Positions 19,783 to 28,700 of a stretch of 64,000 bases of DNA are shown here, piece by piece. The stretch comes from Halomonas smyrnensis AAD6 (lineage in GTDB: Bacteria > Pseudomonadota > Gammaproteobacteria > Pseudomonadales > Halomonadaceae), in contig NZ_AJKS02000016.1 in NCBI RefSeq assembly GCF_000265245.1, positions 1 to 64,000 of the forward strand. Reading direction: 5' to 3'. The position numbers and the translations under genes were made by a program. Within the stretch, counting starts at the first letter, position 1, and every line of letters begins with the position of its first letter. The notes beneath the pieces are model-generated. The model saw nothing but the letters and a program-made list of their open reading frames with translations, was not told the origin of the DNA and made no database searches.

Positions 19783-20919
19783 ATGATCCACGCTCTTCTC
19801 TCTCGCCGCGCCCGGCGCACAGGGCCGGCCAGGCTGGCCCTGCTGCTGCTCGCCCTGTCGCCGGCGCTGCCGTGCCTGACCCCGGCCGCCCTGGCCCAGC
19901 CCGCCGGCATGCCGCCGACGCCGGTGATCGGCGCCGAGGCCACCCGCCAGGCCTGGTCCGACCCGCTGGAGTCGCTCGGCACCTTGGCCGCCAACGAGAG
20001 CGTGACGCTCTCGGCCACGGTCACCGACACCGTCACGGCGATCAACTTCGAGGGCGGCGAGACGGTCAGCCGGGGCGACGTGCTGGTCGAGCTGTCCGAC
20101 GCCGAGGAGCGGGCGGCGCTGCGCGAGGCCCAGGCGCTGCGCATCGAGCGCCAGAACGCCGTCGACCGCCTGGCCCAGCTGCAGGCGCGCAACCTGGCGC
20201 CCCGCGCCGACATCGAGGACAGCCGGGCCCAGCTGCAGCAGGTGGACGCCACCCTCCAGGGCCTGCGCGCAAGGCTCGACGACTACCGCGTCACCGCCCC
20301 CTTCGACGGCGTGGTCGGCGTGCGCGACATCAGCGTGGGCGCGCTGGTCACCCCGGGCGACGAGCTCGCCACCCTCGACGACGTCTCGCGCATGAAGCTG
20401 GACTTCGAGGTGCCCGAGGTGCAGCTCGGCGCGCTGGCCGAGGGCCTCGCCCTGAGCGCCACCACCGCCGCCTATCCGGAGCGCGAGTTCGAGGGCCAGA
20501 TCGCCACCATCGACTCCCGGGTCGACCCGGTCAGCCGCAGCATCGGCGTGCGCGCCCTGCTCGACAACGACGAGCGGCTGCTGCGCCCCGGCATGCTGAT
20601 GCGCGTCACCCTCGACCGCCGCCCGCGCCAGACGCTGGTGATCCCGGAATCCGCGGTGGTCGCCGAGGGCCGCCGCCAGTCGGTGTGGGTGATCACCTCA
20701 CGCGAGAACGGCCGCGTCGAGCGCCGCGAGATCGGCGTGGGCGCCCGCCGCCGCGGCGAGGTGGAAGTCACCGAGGGCCTGGCCCCCGGCGACCTGGTGG
20801 TCAGCCACGGCGCCGACCGCCTGCACGACGCCTCGACGGTCGAGCTGATCGGCGTCGCCGACGACGCCACCGGCGTCAGCGACATCCTGCGCGCGACCCG
20901 CGACGGAGATGACGCCTGA
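19783..20919 (+). CDS. RND efflux periplasmic adaptor subunit
   Basis: A 378-residue membrane fusion protein that links an RND pump to an outer-membrane channel. Domains in order: signal peptide (ending AALAQ); lipoyl half with FEGGETVSRGDVLVELSDAEE; helical hairpin (AALREAQALRIERQNAVDRL); second lipoyl half with VTAPFDGVVGVRDISVGALV; beta-barrel; and membrane-proximal domain (VIPESAVVAEG). The ATG at 19783 was chosen over an in-frame TTG at 19768 because the signal peptide starts there; no clear ribosome site is visible. Overlaps the pump gene by one base. No outer-membrane TolC gene is adjacent. Confidence 0.93.
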   Translation: MIHALLSRRARRTGPARLALLLLALSPALPCLTPAALAQPAGMPPTPVIGAEATRQAWSDPLESLGTLAANESVTLSATVTDTVTAINFEGGETVSRGDVLVELSDAEERAALREAQALRIERQNAVDRLAQLQARNLAPRADIEDSRAQLQQVDATLQGLRARLDDYRVTAPFDGVVGVRDISVGALVTPGDELATLDDVSRMKLDFEVPEVQLGALAEGLALSATTAAYPEREFEGQIATIDSRVDPVSRSIGVRALLDNDERLLRPGMLMRVTLDRRPRQTLVIPESAVVAEGRRQSVWVITSRENGRVERREIGVGARRRGEVEVTEGLAPGDLVVSHGADRLHDASTVELIGVADDATGVSDILRATRDGDDA

Positions 20920-23900
20920 TGCGCCTGTCCGACGTCTCCGTCCAGCGTCCGGTGCTGGCCATCGTCATGGCCGCGCTGATCGTCGCCTTCGGCCTGCTAG
21001 CCCTGACCCGCCTGCCGCTGCAGGAATATCCGACCATCGATCCGCCGATCGTCAGCATCAGCACCTCCTATCCGGGCGCCAACGCCGAGGTGGTCGAGAC
21101 CCGCATCACCCAGGTGCTGGAGGAGCGCATCGCCGGGATCGCCGGCATCGAGGTGATCTCCTCCTCCAGCCGCGACGGCAACTCCAACATCACCATCGAG
21201 TTCGGGCTGAACACCGACGTCGACGCCGCCGCCAACGACGTGCGCGACCGCATCTCCGGCGCCGCCGACAACCTGCCCGAGGAGGCCGACCCGCCCGAGG
21301 TGCGCAAGGAGGACACCAGCTCAGAGATGGTGATGTGGCTGATGCTCTCCGGCGAGGGCTACACCACCGCCGAGCTGACCGACTACGCCGAGCGCTACCT
21401 GGTCGACGGCTTCTCGGTGCAGGAAGGCGTCTCCGGGGTGTTCGTCGGCGGCGGCCGCGAGTACGCCATGCGCGTGTGGCTGGACAACGACGCCCTCGCC
21501 GCCCGCGGGCTGGCGGTCGGCGACGTCGAGGACGCCCTGCGCGACGAAAACGTCGAGCTGCCCGGCGGCGCCGTGGAATCCGCCGACCGCCAGTTCATCG
21601 TGCGCCTGCCGCGCAGCTTCGCCACCCCCGAGGACTTCCGCGAGCTGGTGCTCGACCGCGGCGAGGGCGGCTATCTGGTGCGCCTGGCCGACGTGGCCCG
21701 GGTCGAGCTCGGCACCGTCGAGGAGCGTTCGCTGTTTCGCGGCAACGGCCAGACGGTGGTCGGCCTGGGCATGATCAAGCAGTCCACTGCCAACGTCATG
21801 GCGCTCTCCGACGCGGTGCGCGCCGAGGCCGAGCGGGTCGGCCCGCGGCTGCCCGAGGGCATGAGCCTGGCGGTCAACTACGACGCCTCCACCTTCGTCT
21901 CCGGCGCCATCCGCGAGGTGGTCAGCACGCTGCTGATCGCCATCGGCCTGGTGGTGGTGGTGATCTTCGTGTTCCTCGGCAACCTGCGCACCACCCTGGT
22001 GCCGGCGGTCACGGTGCCGGTGACGCTGATCGGCACCTTCGCCGCCCTGGCGGCCATGGGCTTCACCATCAACCTGCTGACCCTGCTGGCCCTGGTGCTG
22101 GCCATCGGCCTGGTGGTGGACGACGCCATCGTGGTGCTCGAGAACATCCACCGGCGCATGCATCTCTACGGCGAGACGCCGCTGGTGGCCGCCTACCGCG
22201 GCGCGCGCCAGCTAGCCTTCGCGGTGATCGCCACCAGCCTGGTGCTGATCGCGGTGTTCGTGCCGCTGAGCTTCATCCAGGGCGACGTCGGCAAGCTGTT
22301 CACCGAGTTCGCCCTGACGCTGTCGGCGGCGGTGGCCATCTCCAGCCTGCTGGCCCTGACGCTGAGCCCGATGATGGCCTCCAAGATCCTCTCGCCGAGC
22401 CTGCACGAGGGCCGCCTGGCCCACTGGGTCGACGGCGGCCTGCACTGGGCCCAGGGGCTCTACCGCCGCTGCCTGGAGGCGGTGCTGCGGCTGCGCTGGC
22501 TGGTGGTGGCGGGCTTCGCGGGGCTGATCGCGGCCATCGCCTGGCTCTACCCGCAGCTGCCGGCGGAATACACCCCGCAGGAGGACCGCGGTACCTTCTT
22601 CGTGCTGATCAACGGCCCGCCCGGCGCCACCTTCTCCTACATGGAGGACTACATGGACGAGGTGGAGGCCCGGCTGCTGCCGCTGCGCGAGGGCGGCGAG
22701 GTCGAGGACGTGATGATCATGTCGCCCCGCGGCCGCGGGCGGACCGAGAACTTCAACTCCGGCTTCGCCATCGTCGGCCTCGCCGACTGGGACGAGCGCG
22801 GCCCGGCCGGGCCGGTGCTCAACCGGGTGCGCCGGGACCTGGCCGAGCTGCCCGGCATCCGCGCCTTCCCGATCATGCCCCAGGGCTTCGGCGGCGGCAG
22901 CGAACACGGCCTGCAGTTCGTGCTCGGCGGCGGCAGCTACGAGCAGCTGGTGACCTGGCGCGACGCGCTGATGGACCATATCCGCCAGGACAACCCGGGG
23001 CTTCTTAACCTCGAGAGCGACTACGAGGAGAACCAGCCCCAGCTCAGCGTGAACATCGACTACCACCGCGCGGCGGACCTCGGCGTCACCGTCAGCGACA
23101 TCGGCCGCACCCTGGAGACGCTGCTCGGCGGGCGCACCGTGACCCGCTTCACCGACGAGGGCGAGGAATACGACGTCATCCTCGAGAGCGAGCGCGGCGC
23201 CACCCCGACCCCCGGCGCCCTGGAGAGCCTGCGGGTGCGCTCGGCGCGCACCGGCGAGCTGATCCCGCTGTCGAGCCTGGTCGAGATCGAGAGCTTCGCC
23301 GGGCCCAGCGAGCTCAACCGCTACAACCGCCTGCGGGCGATCACCGTCCAGGCCGATCTCGCCGACGGCTTTTCCATGGGCGAGGCGCTGGCCTATCTGG
23401 AGAACGCCGTGGACGAGGTGCTGCCGCCGGGCGTGCAGACCGACGTCAAGGGCGAGGCGCGGGACTATCGCGAGTCCAGCGGCGCCACCACCTTCCTGCT
23501 GGTACTCGGCACCCTGGTGGTGTTCCTGGTGCTGGCCGCCCAGTTCGAGAGCTTCATCCATCCGCTGGTGATCATGCTCACCGTGCCGCTGGCCATCGGC
23601 GGCGCCCTGCTCGGCCTGTGGCTGACCGGGCAGTCGCTGAACATCTACAGCCAGGTGGGGCTGGTGATGCTGGTCGGCCTGGCGGCCAAGAACGGCATCC
23701 TGATCGTGGAGTTCGCCAACCAGCTGCGCGACGAGGGCGTGGCCTTCCGCGAGGCGCTGATGCGCGCCGCCATGACCCGGCTGCGGCCGATCGTGATGAC
23801 CTCGGCCACCACCATCGCCGGCTCGGTGCCGCTGATCCTCTCCAGCGGCGCCGGCGCCGAGACGCGGCTGGTGATCGGCACCGTGATCTTCACCGGCGTG

Positions 23901-24032
23901 GCCGCGGCGACCTTCTTCACCCTGTTCGTGGTGCCGGTGGCCTACGATCTGCTGGCGCGGCGCACCGGCTCGCCCGGCGACGTCGCCCGGCGCCTGGAGC
24001 GCGAACTGGGCGACCAGCCGGCCGGGCACTGA
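20919..24032 (+). CDS. RND efflux pump, AcrB/MexF-like inner-membrane permease
   Basis: A 1037-residue proton-driven multidrug exporter of the HAE-1 type. It starts MRLSDVSVQRPVLAIVMAAL and has the RND signatures: LQEYPTIDPPIVSISTSYPG, GLVVDDAIVVLENIHRRM (TM4 with paired Asp residues of the proton relay), and VGLAAKNGILIVEFANQLRD (TM10 with the relay Lys). Twelve membrane segments and two large periplasmic loops are of normal size. TGATG overlap with the adaptor indicates coupled translation. Substrates cannot be told from sequence. Confidence 0.95.
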   Translation: MRLSDVSVQRPVLAIVMAALIVAFGLLALTRLPLQEYPTIDPPIVSISTSYPGANAEVVETRITQVLEERIAGIAGIEVISSSSRDGNSNITIEFGLNTDVDAAANDVRDRISGAADNLPEEADPPEVRKEDTSSEMVMWLMLSGEGYTTAELTDYAERYLVDGFSVQEGVSGVFVGGGREYAMRVWLDNDALAARGLAVGDVEDALRDENVELPGGAVESADRQFIVRLPRSFATPEDFRELVLDRGEGGYLVRLADVARVELGTVEERSLFRGNGQTVVGLGMIKQSTANVMALSDAVRAEAERVGPRLPEGMSLAVNYDASTFVSGAIREVVSTLLIAIGLVVVVIFVFLGNLRTTLVPAVTVPVTLIGTFAALAAMGFTINLLTLLALVLAIGLVVDDAIVVLENIHRRMHLYGETPLVAAYRGARQLAFAVIATSLVLIAVFVPLSFIQGDVGKLFTEFALTLSAAVAISSLLALTLSPMMASKILSPSLHEGRLAHWVDGGLHWAQGLYRRCLEAVLRLRWLVVAGFAGLIAAIAWLYPQLPAEYTPQEDRGTFFVLINGPPGATFSYMEDYMDEVEARLLPLREGGEVEDVMIMSPRGRGRTENFNSGFAIVGLADWDERGPAGPVLNRVRRDLAELPGIRAFPIMPQGFGGGSEHGLQFVLGGGSYEQLVTWRDALMDHIRQDNPGLLNLESDYEENQPQLSVNIDYHRAADLGVTVSDIGRTLETLLGGRTVTRFTDEGEEYDVILESERGATPTPGALESLRVRSARTGELIPLSSLVEIESFAGPSELNRYNRLRAITVQADLADGFSMGEALAYLENAVDEVLPPGVQTDVKGEARDYRESSGATTFLLVLGTLVVFLVLAAQFESFIHPLVIMLTVPLAIGGALLGLWLTGQSLNIYSQVGLVMLVGLAAKNGILIVEFANQLRDEGVAFREALMRAAMTRLRPIVMTSATTIAGSVPLILSSGAGAETRLVIGTVIFTGVAAATFFTLFVVPVAYDLLARRTGSPGDVARRLERELGDQPAGH

Positions 24033-24156
24033 GCCGGCATCGACAGGCGGGAGCCCGACGCCGGGCTCCCGCTGCCCTCCGGGCGTGAGCGGCGTTCCAC
24101 GGACGAGCGGCTATGCTGCAAGGCAGGCACGATCATCCATTCGAGGAGCCACGCAC

Positions 24157-24555
24157 ATGCTCGAACTCCTGCCCTCGGGCGCCTCCCACGTGGTGGCGAT
24201 GAAGGTCAGCGGCCGCGTCACCGCACCGGACCTGCAGGTCGCCATCGACGCCATCGAGGCGACCAAGAAGACCCAGCCCCGCGTCAGCCTCTACGCCGAG
24301 ATCGACGAGATGCGCTGGATGACCTTCACCGCCTTCCTGCGCGATCTCGGCTACGGCCTGACCCAGATCGGCGATCTCAACCGCTACTACCGCGCCGCGG
24401 TGCTCAGCGACAGGCACTGGGTGCGCCACCTGACGCGGCTGGAGAACCATCTGTTCAAGTCAATGGAGATCCGCACCTTCACCGTCCGCCACAAGCCGGA
24501 CGCGCTGGAATGGGTCACTCACCTGCCCGGACCGCCCGCAACCCGCCAGGCCTGA
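24157..24555 (+). CDS. SpoIIAA-like (STAS/SEC14-type) small protein
   Basis: A 132-residue protein of the SpoIIAA-like group: MLELLPSGASHVVAMKVSGR, then TAPDLQVAIDAIEA, then LYAEIDEMRWMT with alternating strands and helices. In other bacteria such proteins adopt a STAS/CRAL-TRIO-like fold and may bind lipophilic ligands; function unknown. GAGGAG lies 8 nt before the ATG at 24157, supporting this start over an upstream in-frame codon. Confidence 0.82.
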   Translation: MLELLPSGASHVVAMKVSGRVTAPDLQVAIDAIEATKKTQPRVSLYAEIDEMRWMTFTAFLRDLGYGLTQIGDLNRYYRAAVLSDRHWVRHLTRLENHLFKSMEIRTFTVRHKPDALEWVTHLPGPPATRQA

Positions 24556-24592
24556 ACCCGTCACCAAGCGAAACGGCGGTTTGCGACCGCGC

Positions 24593-24618
24593 AAAAAAAC
24601 GCCCCCACGCGTGGGGGC
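24593..24618 (-). terminator. Intrinsic terminator oriented on the minus strand
   Basis: GCCCCCACGCGTGGGGGC is a perfect palindrome (24601-24618). On the minus strand it is followed by seven U residues (plus A-run 24593-24599). No annotated minus-strand gene feeds into it. The plus-strand side has no T-run. The gap 24556-25012 otherwise shows no convincing coding sequence. Confidence 0.75.
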
Positions 24619-25012
24619 CAAGCAGGGAGCCGGTGTCTCGGGCCCCGGCGGCATCACCGCCGTGCTCGACGAGCCCGCAGGAAGAAAAAGTCCGGCATGC
24701 CACGGGGGCATCCCTGGCGTGCTCCGGGCCTTCCCTGACCCGGCTTGCCCGGCCTCTTGCCGGCCGGGGCCTCACGCCTGGCTCTCATCATGACCCGGGA
24801 GGGCCACCGCGACCGCACGGCATCGACGCCACGGCGCGTAAGAGATCGCCGACAACGAGGCGACGCTCGGCACACGGCCGGGTCAGCCACGGCGACATCG
24901 GGCCCGGGCGCCAGCCGACAGCGCGAGCGTCGAAACCCAAGGCGATCCGGACAGCGCCGGGGCTTTTGCTTTAGGCTAGGGATCGATTCGCGATCAAACG
25001 ACAGGGAACGTC

Positions 25013-25759
25013 ATGTTCGAATGGATCTCGCAGCACAAGGGCGTGCTCAACGTCATCATCAGCCTGGGCACGCTGTTTCTCTCGCTGGTCTATGCGCAGC
25101 TGCTCTACTGGGGCTTTCGCCGCCAACGACGGCCGCGGCTGCTGATCAACCGCGGCAAGAAGCGCGACATCGAGGCGCTGTGCATCATCAGCAACATGAG
25201 CGCCGAATCGATCTTCCTCGAGTACATCGTCGCCGACCTCGAGACCTCCCGGGGCACGCTCACGGTCGACGTGACGGACCGCAAGCAGCAGTACAGCGAG
25301 GGCGACGAGGCGCGCGACGACGACCATCGCAGTGGCCGGGATCACGACGACGATGATCACGACCCTCGCCTCGACAGGCGCGATCATCACTACGACACCC
25401 GCCAGGGCCCGCTGGATTCCGGTGACTTCCTGCACATCGGCACCTTCTCCGGGCTGATCGCGAGCATCGCCGAGCTGGAGGGCATCGAGATGGCCGGCCA
25501 TCAGCCGGCGGGCGACCTGAGGTTCCACAGCCTGACGATCCGGCTGATCGGCATCTACGGGCCGGAGGACATGCCGGTCGGCGCCGAGCGCACCTTCCGG
25601 CTGAGCTTCCACGCCGATCGGTGCACCCTGGTGCCCGCCAGCTGGGACACCAAGCGCCTCTCCTCCTGGGGCCAGCGGCGACGGCTCAGGCGCATGATCC
25701 AGCGGCTCAGTGCCCAGCGCACGGATCGGCTGGTCGGCCTGTCGGATCACGACGACTGA
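25013..25759 (+). CDS. Hypothetical membrane-anchored protein with Asp/His-rich segment
   Basis: A 248-residue protein, not recognised. One N-terminal membrane helix (about residues 10-34, VLNVIISLGTLFLSLVYAQL) is followed by a basic stop-transfer RRQRRPR. A low-complexity segment near residues 90-130 is dense in Asp, His and Arg (for example RDHDDDDHDPRLDRRDHH), which could bind divalent metal. The remainder looks like a beta-rich cytoplasmic domain (FLHIGTFSGLIASIAELEG, RLIGIYGPEDMPVGAERTF). The ATG was chosen at the membrane helix. No operon partner is evident. Confidence 0.65.
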   Translation: MFEWISQHKGVLNVIISLGTLFLSLVYAQLLYWGFRRQRRPRLLINRGKKRDIEALCIISNMSAESIFLEYIVADLETSRGTLTVDVTDRKQQYSEGDEARDDDHRSGRDHDDDDHDPRLDRRDHHYDTRQGPLDSGDFLHIGTFSGLIASIAELEGIEMAGHQPAGDLRFHSLTIRLIGIYGPEDMPVGAERTFRLSFHADRCTLVPASWDTKRLSSWGQRRRLRRMIQRLSAQRTDRLVGLSDHDD

Positions 25760-25878
25760 CGCGCCCAGAAAAATAACCTTGCTAACTAAATTCCCGTTGA
25801 AGTATGGTGGCCGCACGTCAGCATCCTCGCGATGCCTCCACTTCATCCAGCATCTGCCGAGATGCCAAGGAGAGACAC

Positions 25879-26202
25879 ATGGCCACCCTGACCGCCGTCA
25901 ACGACAGCAATTACACCCAGGAAGTGATCGACAGCAGCCAGCCGGTGCTGGTCAAGTTCTGGGCGCCCTGGTGCGGGCCCTGCAAGATGCTCGACCCGGT
26001 CGTCGAGACCATCGCCGAGGAGCAGGACGCCGCGCTCAAGGTCGTCACCATCAACGTCGACGAGGCGCCCGACCTGGCCGCCAGGAATGGCGTGCGCGGC
26101 CTGCCGACCATCGCCCTCTTCAAGGACGGCGAAAAGGCCGAAGCCCTCACCGGCGTGCAGCCCAAGGAAAGCTTCGATGACCTGATCGCTCGCCACGCCT
26201 GA
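25879..26202 (+). CDS. trxA: Thioredoxin
   Basis: A 107-residue cytoplasmic disulfide reductase. The active site is WAPWCGPCK with C32 and C35 at the same positions as E. coli thioredoxin 1; GVRGLPTIALFKDGE supplies the cis-Pro loop. AAGGAGAG precedes the ATG at 25879. A strong terminator follows, so the gene is probably monocistronic. Confidence 0.97.
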   Translation: MATLTAVNDSNYTQEVIDSSQPVLVKFWAPWCGPCKMLDPVVETIAEEQDAALKVVTINVDEAPDLAARNGVRGLPTIALFKDGEKAEALTGVQPKESFDDLIARHA

Positions 26203-26230
26203 GGCGAGAGCGGCACAACAGCGAAGCGAC

Positions 26231-26260
26231 AGCGGGGCCCGTTCGGGCCCCGCTTTCGTC
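26231..26260 (+). terminator. Intrinsic terminator of trxA
   Basis: AGCGGGGCCC pairs with GGGCCCCGCT over 10 bp around a GTTC tetraloop, followed by TTCGTC, 28 nt after the trxA stop. The downstream tract is T-rich but interrupted. Confidence 0.8.
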
Positions 26261-26311
26261 TGCCCCGCCCCTTTCTTTCCCCTGGTTCCCTCGCCGCTGA
26301 TCCTCTCACCG

Positions 26312-28099
26312 TCATGGCGACGTCGAGCGCCGCTGCCTATGACGCTTCCGGGCATACATTGCCGCGTCGGCGCGCTGCATCAGCGCCTCGAGATCCAGCG
26401 TGCGCGAGTCGTCGAAGCCGATCCCGATGCTGACGCCCACGCGGATCGCCGTGTCGTCCGAGAGCCGGATCGGCTGGCGGATCGCGGCCTCCAGACGCCG
26501 CTTCAGCGCCTCGACCTCCTCGAGGCCGCTCAGGTTCTCACACAGCACCAGGAACTCGTCGCCGCCGAGGCGGGCGCAGTGGTCGTGCTGGCGTATCTGG
26601 TGGCGCAGCCGCCCGGCGATGACCCGGATGACGCTGTCGCCCGAGGCATGCCCGAAGCGGTCGTTGATCGGCTTGAAGTCGTCGAGATCCAACATCAGCA
26701 CCGCCAGCGGTCCGCCGCTCTTCTCGCGGCGCCCCCAGGCCGCCGCCGCGCGATCGGCCAGACCGGTGCGGTTCAACAGCCCGGTCAGGGTGTCCTGGCG
26801 GGCCATTTCCTCGAGCTCCGCGGTGCGCTCGGCGACGCGCTTCTCGAGAATCGCTTCCTGGGTCTTCAGCGACGCCACCAGCTGCGCCTGGGCCTTCTCC
26901 CTCTGGCGCTTGAGCGTATTGAAGCGCGCCGCCAGCGCGAAGGACAGCAGCAGCATCTCCAGCGCCGACCCCGCCTGGATGCCGTACAGCGTGAAGGCGT
27001 TCGACGGAATGATGCCCAGGTTGCGCAGGGCGAAGATCGAGGCGCCCACCAGCAGGAAAGCCCAGGCCAGCATGAACAGCCTGGCCCCCGGCACGCGGCG
27101 GTAGGCGCAGGTCACGGCACAGGCCAGCAGCGACAGGCAGGTCGCCAGCCCGACCACGTCCATCAGCTGCAGGGCCACGCGGCGCGGCAGAAGGCCGGCG
27201 CCGATCATGCCTGCCAGGCACGCAACAAGCAGCCAGCGCAGGCCACGGTGCCAGCGCGGCGCGAAATGCCGGGTGCGCAGGAACTGGCGGGCGAAGAGAA
27301 TGCCGAGCGCCGCCGAGAGCGTGAAGCAGAGGGCAAGAAGACGCGCGGTCGCCTCGCCCAGCCCGCCCCACAGCAGCAACGGCCCCAGGCCGTTGGCGGT
27401 GACGACCGCCACGCAGAAGCTGCCGACGAACAGCGCATAGAGCAAGAACACCCGCTCCTGAAGACCGACGAACAGCAGCAGGTTGTAGAGCCCCAGCGCC
27501 ACCAGCAGGCCGACATAGGCGGAGAGCCAGAACATTTCCCGGTCATTGGCGACCCGGAAGGCCTCGAGGCTCAGCAGCTCGACGCCGAGCGCCATGCTAC
27601 CGGCGCTTTCCACCCGCGCCAGCAGGGTGGCGGCCTCGCCAGCTTCGAGCTCCAACGGGAACGCAGGCAACCGATGGGCCAACACACGATGCTCGGGAGC
27701 GAGCGCCAGCCCACTCTGCCAGGCCTGCACGATCGCACCATTCTCCACCCGATAGAGCGAGACGTGCTCCAGCAGAGGATAGACGAAGCGCAGCACGGCC
27801 TCGCTCGCGCCATGCGCCCCGCCCGAGACCCGCAACCGCAGCCACACCGGATGCCCGGTGTAGCCGATGCTCTGCTCGGCCCGCGTCTCGAGCGGCCGGA
27901 AGGCGTCCTCCCGGCCGATCAGCGCCGTCGCCTGCCACTGCCCTCCCGGATCGGCCAGCATGGCGACGCTCTCGATGCTCGGCGGCCCCGACGACGCCAT
28001 GGCGCCGGTCGCGAGCGAGAACAGCAGCACCATGGCCGCCAGCCTCGGGCGCAGGCCGCACAGCAGCGGGATGTTGGGGAAGGAAGAGCGCAGGAGCAT
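26312..28099 (-). CDS. Membrane diguanylate cyclase (7TMR-DISM sensor, GGDEF)
   Basis: A 595-residue protein that by family makes cyclic di-GMP from two GTP. A signal-like N-terminus is followed by a periplasmic 7TMR-DISMED2-type beta domain (residues about 40-170), seven membrane helices (about 185-385), a short coiled coil (KTQEAILEKRVAERTAELEE) and a GGDEF domain. The active site is intact: LGGDEFLVLCE, preceded by an RQHD inhibitory site five residues upstream, so product inhibition is expected. There is no EAL domain. It lies just before the EPS locus and may supply c-di-GMP relevant to it, but no direct link is visible. Confidence 0.92.
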   Translation of the reverse strand: MLLRSSFPNIPLLCGLRPRLAAMVLLFSLATGAMASSGPPSIESVAMLADPGGQWQATALIGREDAFRPLETRAEQSIGYTGHPVWLRLRVSGGAHGASEAVLRFVYPLLEHVSLYRVENGAIVQAWQSGLALAPEHRVLAHRLPAFPLELEAGEAATLLARVESAGSMALGVELLSLEAFRVANDREMFWLSAYVGLLVALGLYNLLLFVGLQERVFLLYALFVGSFCVAVVTANGLGPLLLWGGLGEATARLLALCFTLSAALGILFARQFLRTRHFAPRWHRGLRWLLVACLAGMIGAGLLPRRVALQLMDVVGLATCLSLLACAVTCAYRRVPGARLFMLAWAFLLVGASIFALRNLGIIPSNAFTLYGIQAGSALEMLLLSFALAARFNTLKRQREKAQAQLVASLKTQEAILEKRVAERTAELEEMARQDTLTGLLNRTGLADRAAAAWGRREKSGGPLAVLMLDLDDFKPINDRFGHASGDSVIRVIAGRLRHQIRQHDHCARLGGDEFLVLCENLSGLEEVEALKRRLEAAIRQPIRLSDDTAIRVGVSIGIGFDDSRTLDLEALMQRADAAMYARKRHRQRRSTSP

Positions 28100-28350
28100 G
28101 CAGCATGAGCCTCAAAGGCGCCGGCCGACCGTATACGGAAAGGCTACTCATGGAGGAGCCAGACAGGCAAATCGGGGCTCGACGGCCGGATGGGCACCGC
28201 CCTGCCCCGCCTCCAGGGCCTTGCTCGCCGTGCGCGACACGCCAGATCAATGGCTTGCTGGCAGCCCGTTTGCGCACAGTGTTCTTGGCGTGACAGGCGC
28301 CTCGGGATGGTCAAGACTCAGACGGATGCCCACGTCAGGAGAGTTCACCC

Positions 28351-28590
28351 ATGCAGCTTCTCGTCGTCAGCTACACCCCGGGCAGCTACCTGCTGCATTG
28401 CCTGGAAGCCGAAGAAATACCCAGCGTCGGCAGCCTGATCGAAGCCGAGCGCGTCAGGGGCCGAGTGCTCAGCGCCGAGCTTTTCACCAACGTTCAGGGC
28501 TGTGAAGGCGCGGTGATCGTCGATGACCTCACCGTCAGCCAGGCGGCCGAACTCTGGCCCGCCACGGGCGCTGTGCGGGGAGCGGAATAA
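28351..28590 (+). CDS. Small conserved-looking hypothetical protein
   Basis: A 79-residue protein, MQLLVVSYTPGSYLLHCLEA at the start, with no membrane segment or recognised motif. AGGAGA is well placed upstream, and the composition fits a folded alpha/beta protein rather than antisense noise. It is isolated between the diguanylate cyclase and galE. The 250 bp before it (28100-28350) shows no gene. Confidence 0.55.
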   Translation: MQLLVVSYTPGSYLLHCLEAEEIPSVGSLIEAERVRGRVLSAELFTNVQGCEGAVIVDDLTVSQAAELWPATGAVRGAE

Positions 28591-28700
28591 GCCGTCTGCA
28601 CCGCAGAATCGGAGCCTGGGCGAGCCTTCGCGACAAACGCTTCAGACGGAACCGAGCACAAGACGCGCCAGGGTCATGGGGCGAAACCTTCGCCCGTGGA

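Noticed and set aside
24460..24890. Short minus-strand open frames across the orphan terminator
   Set aside because: They read through the terminator stem, have no ribosome site and low-complexity translations, so they are not supported as genes.
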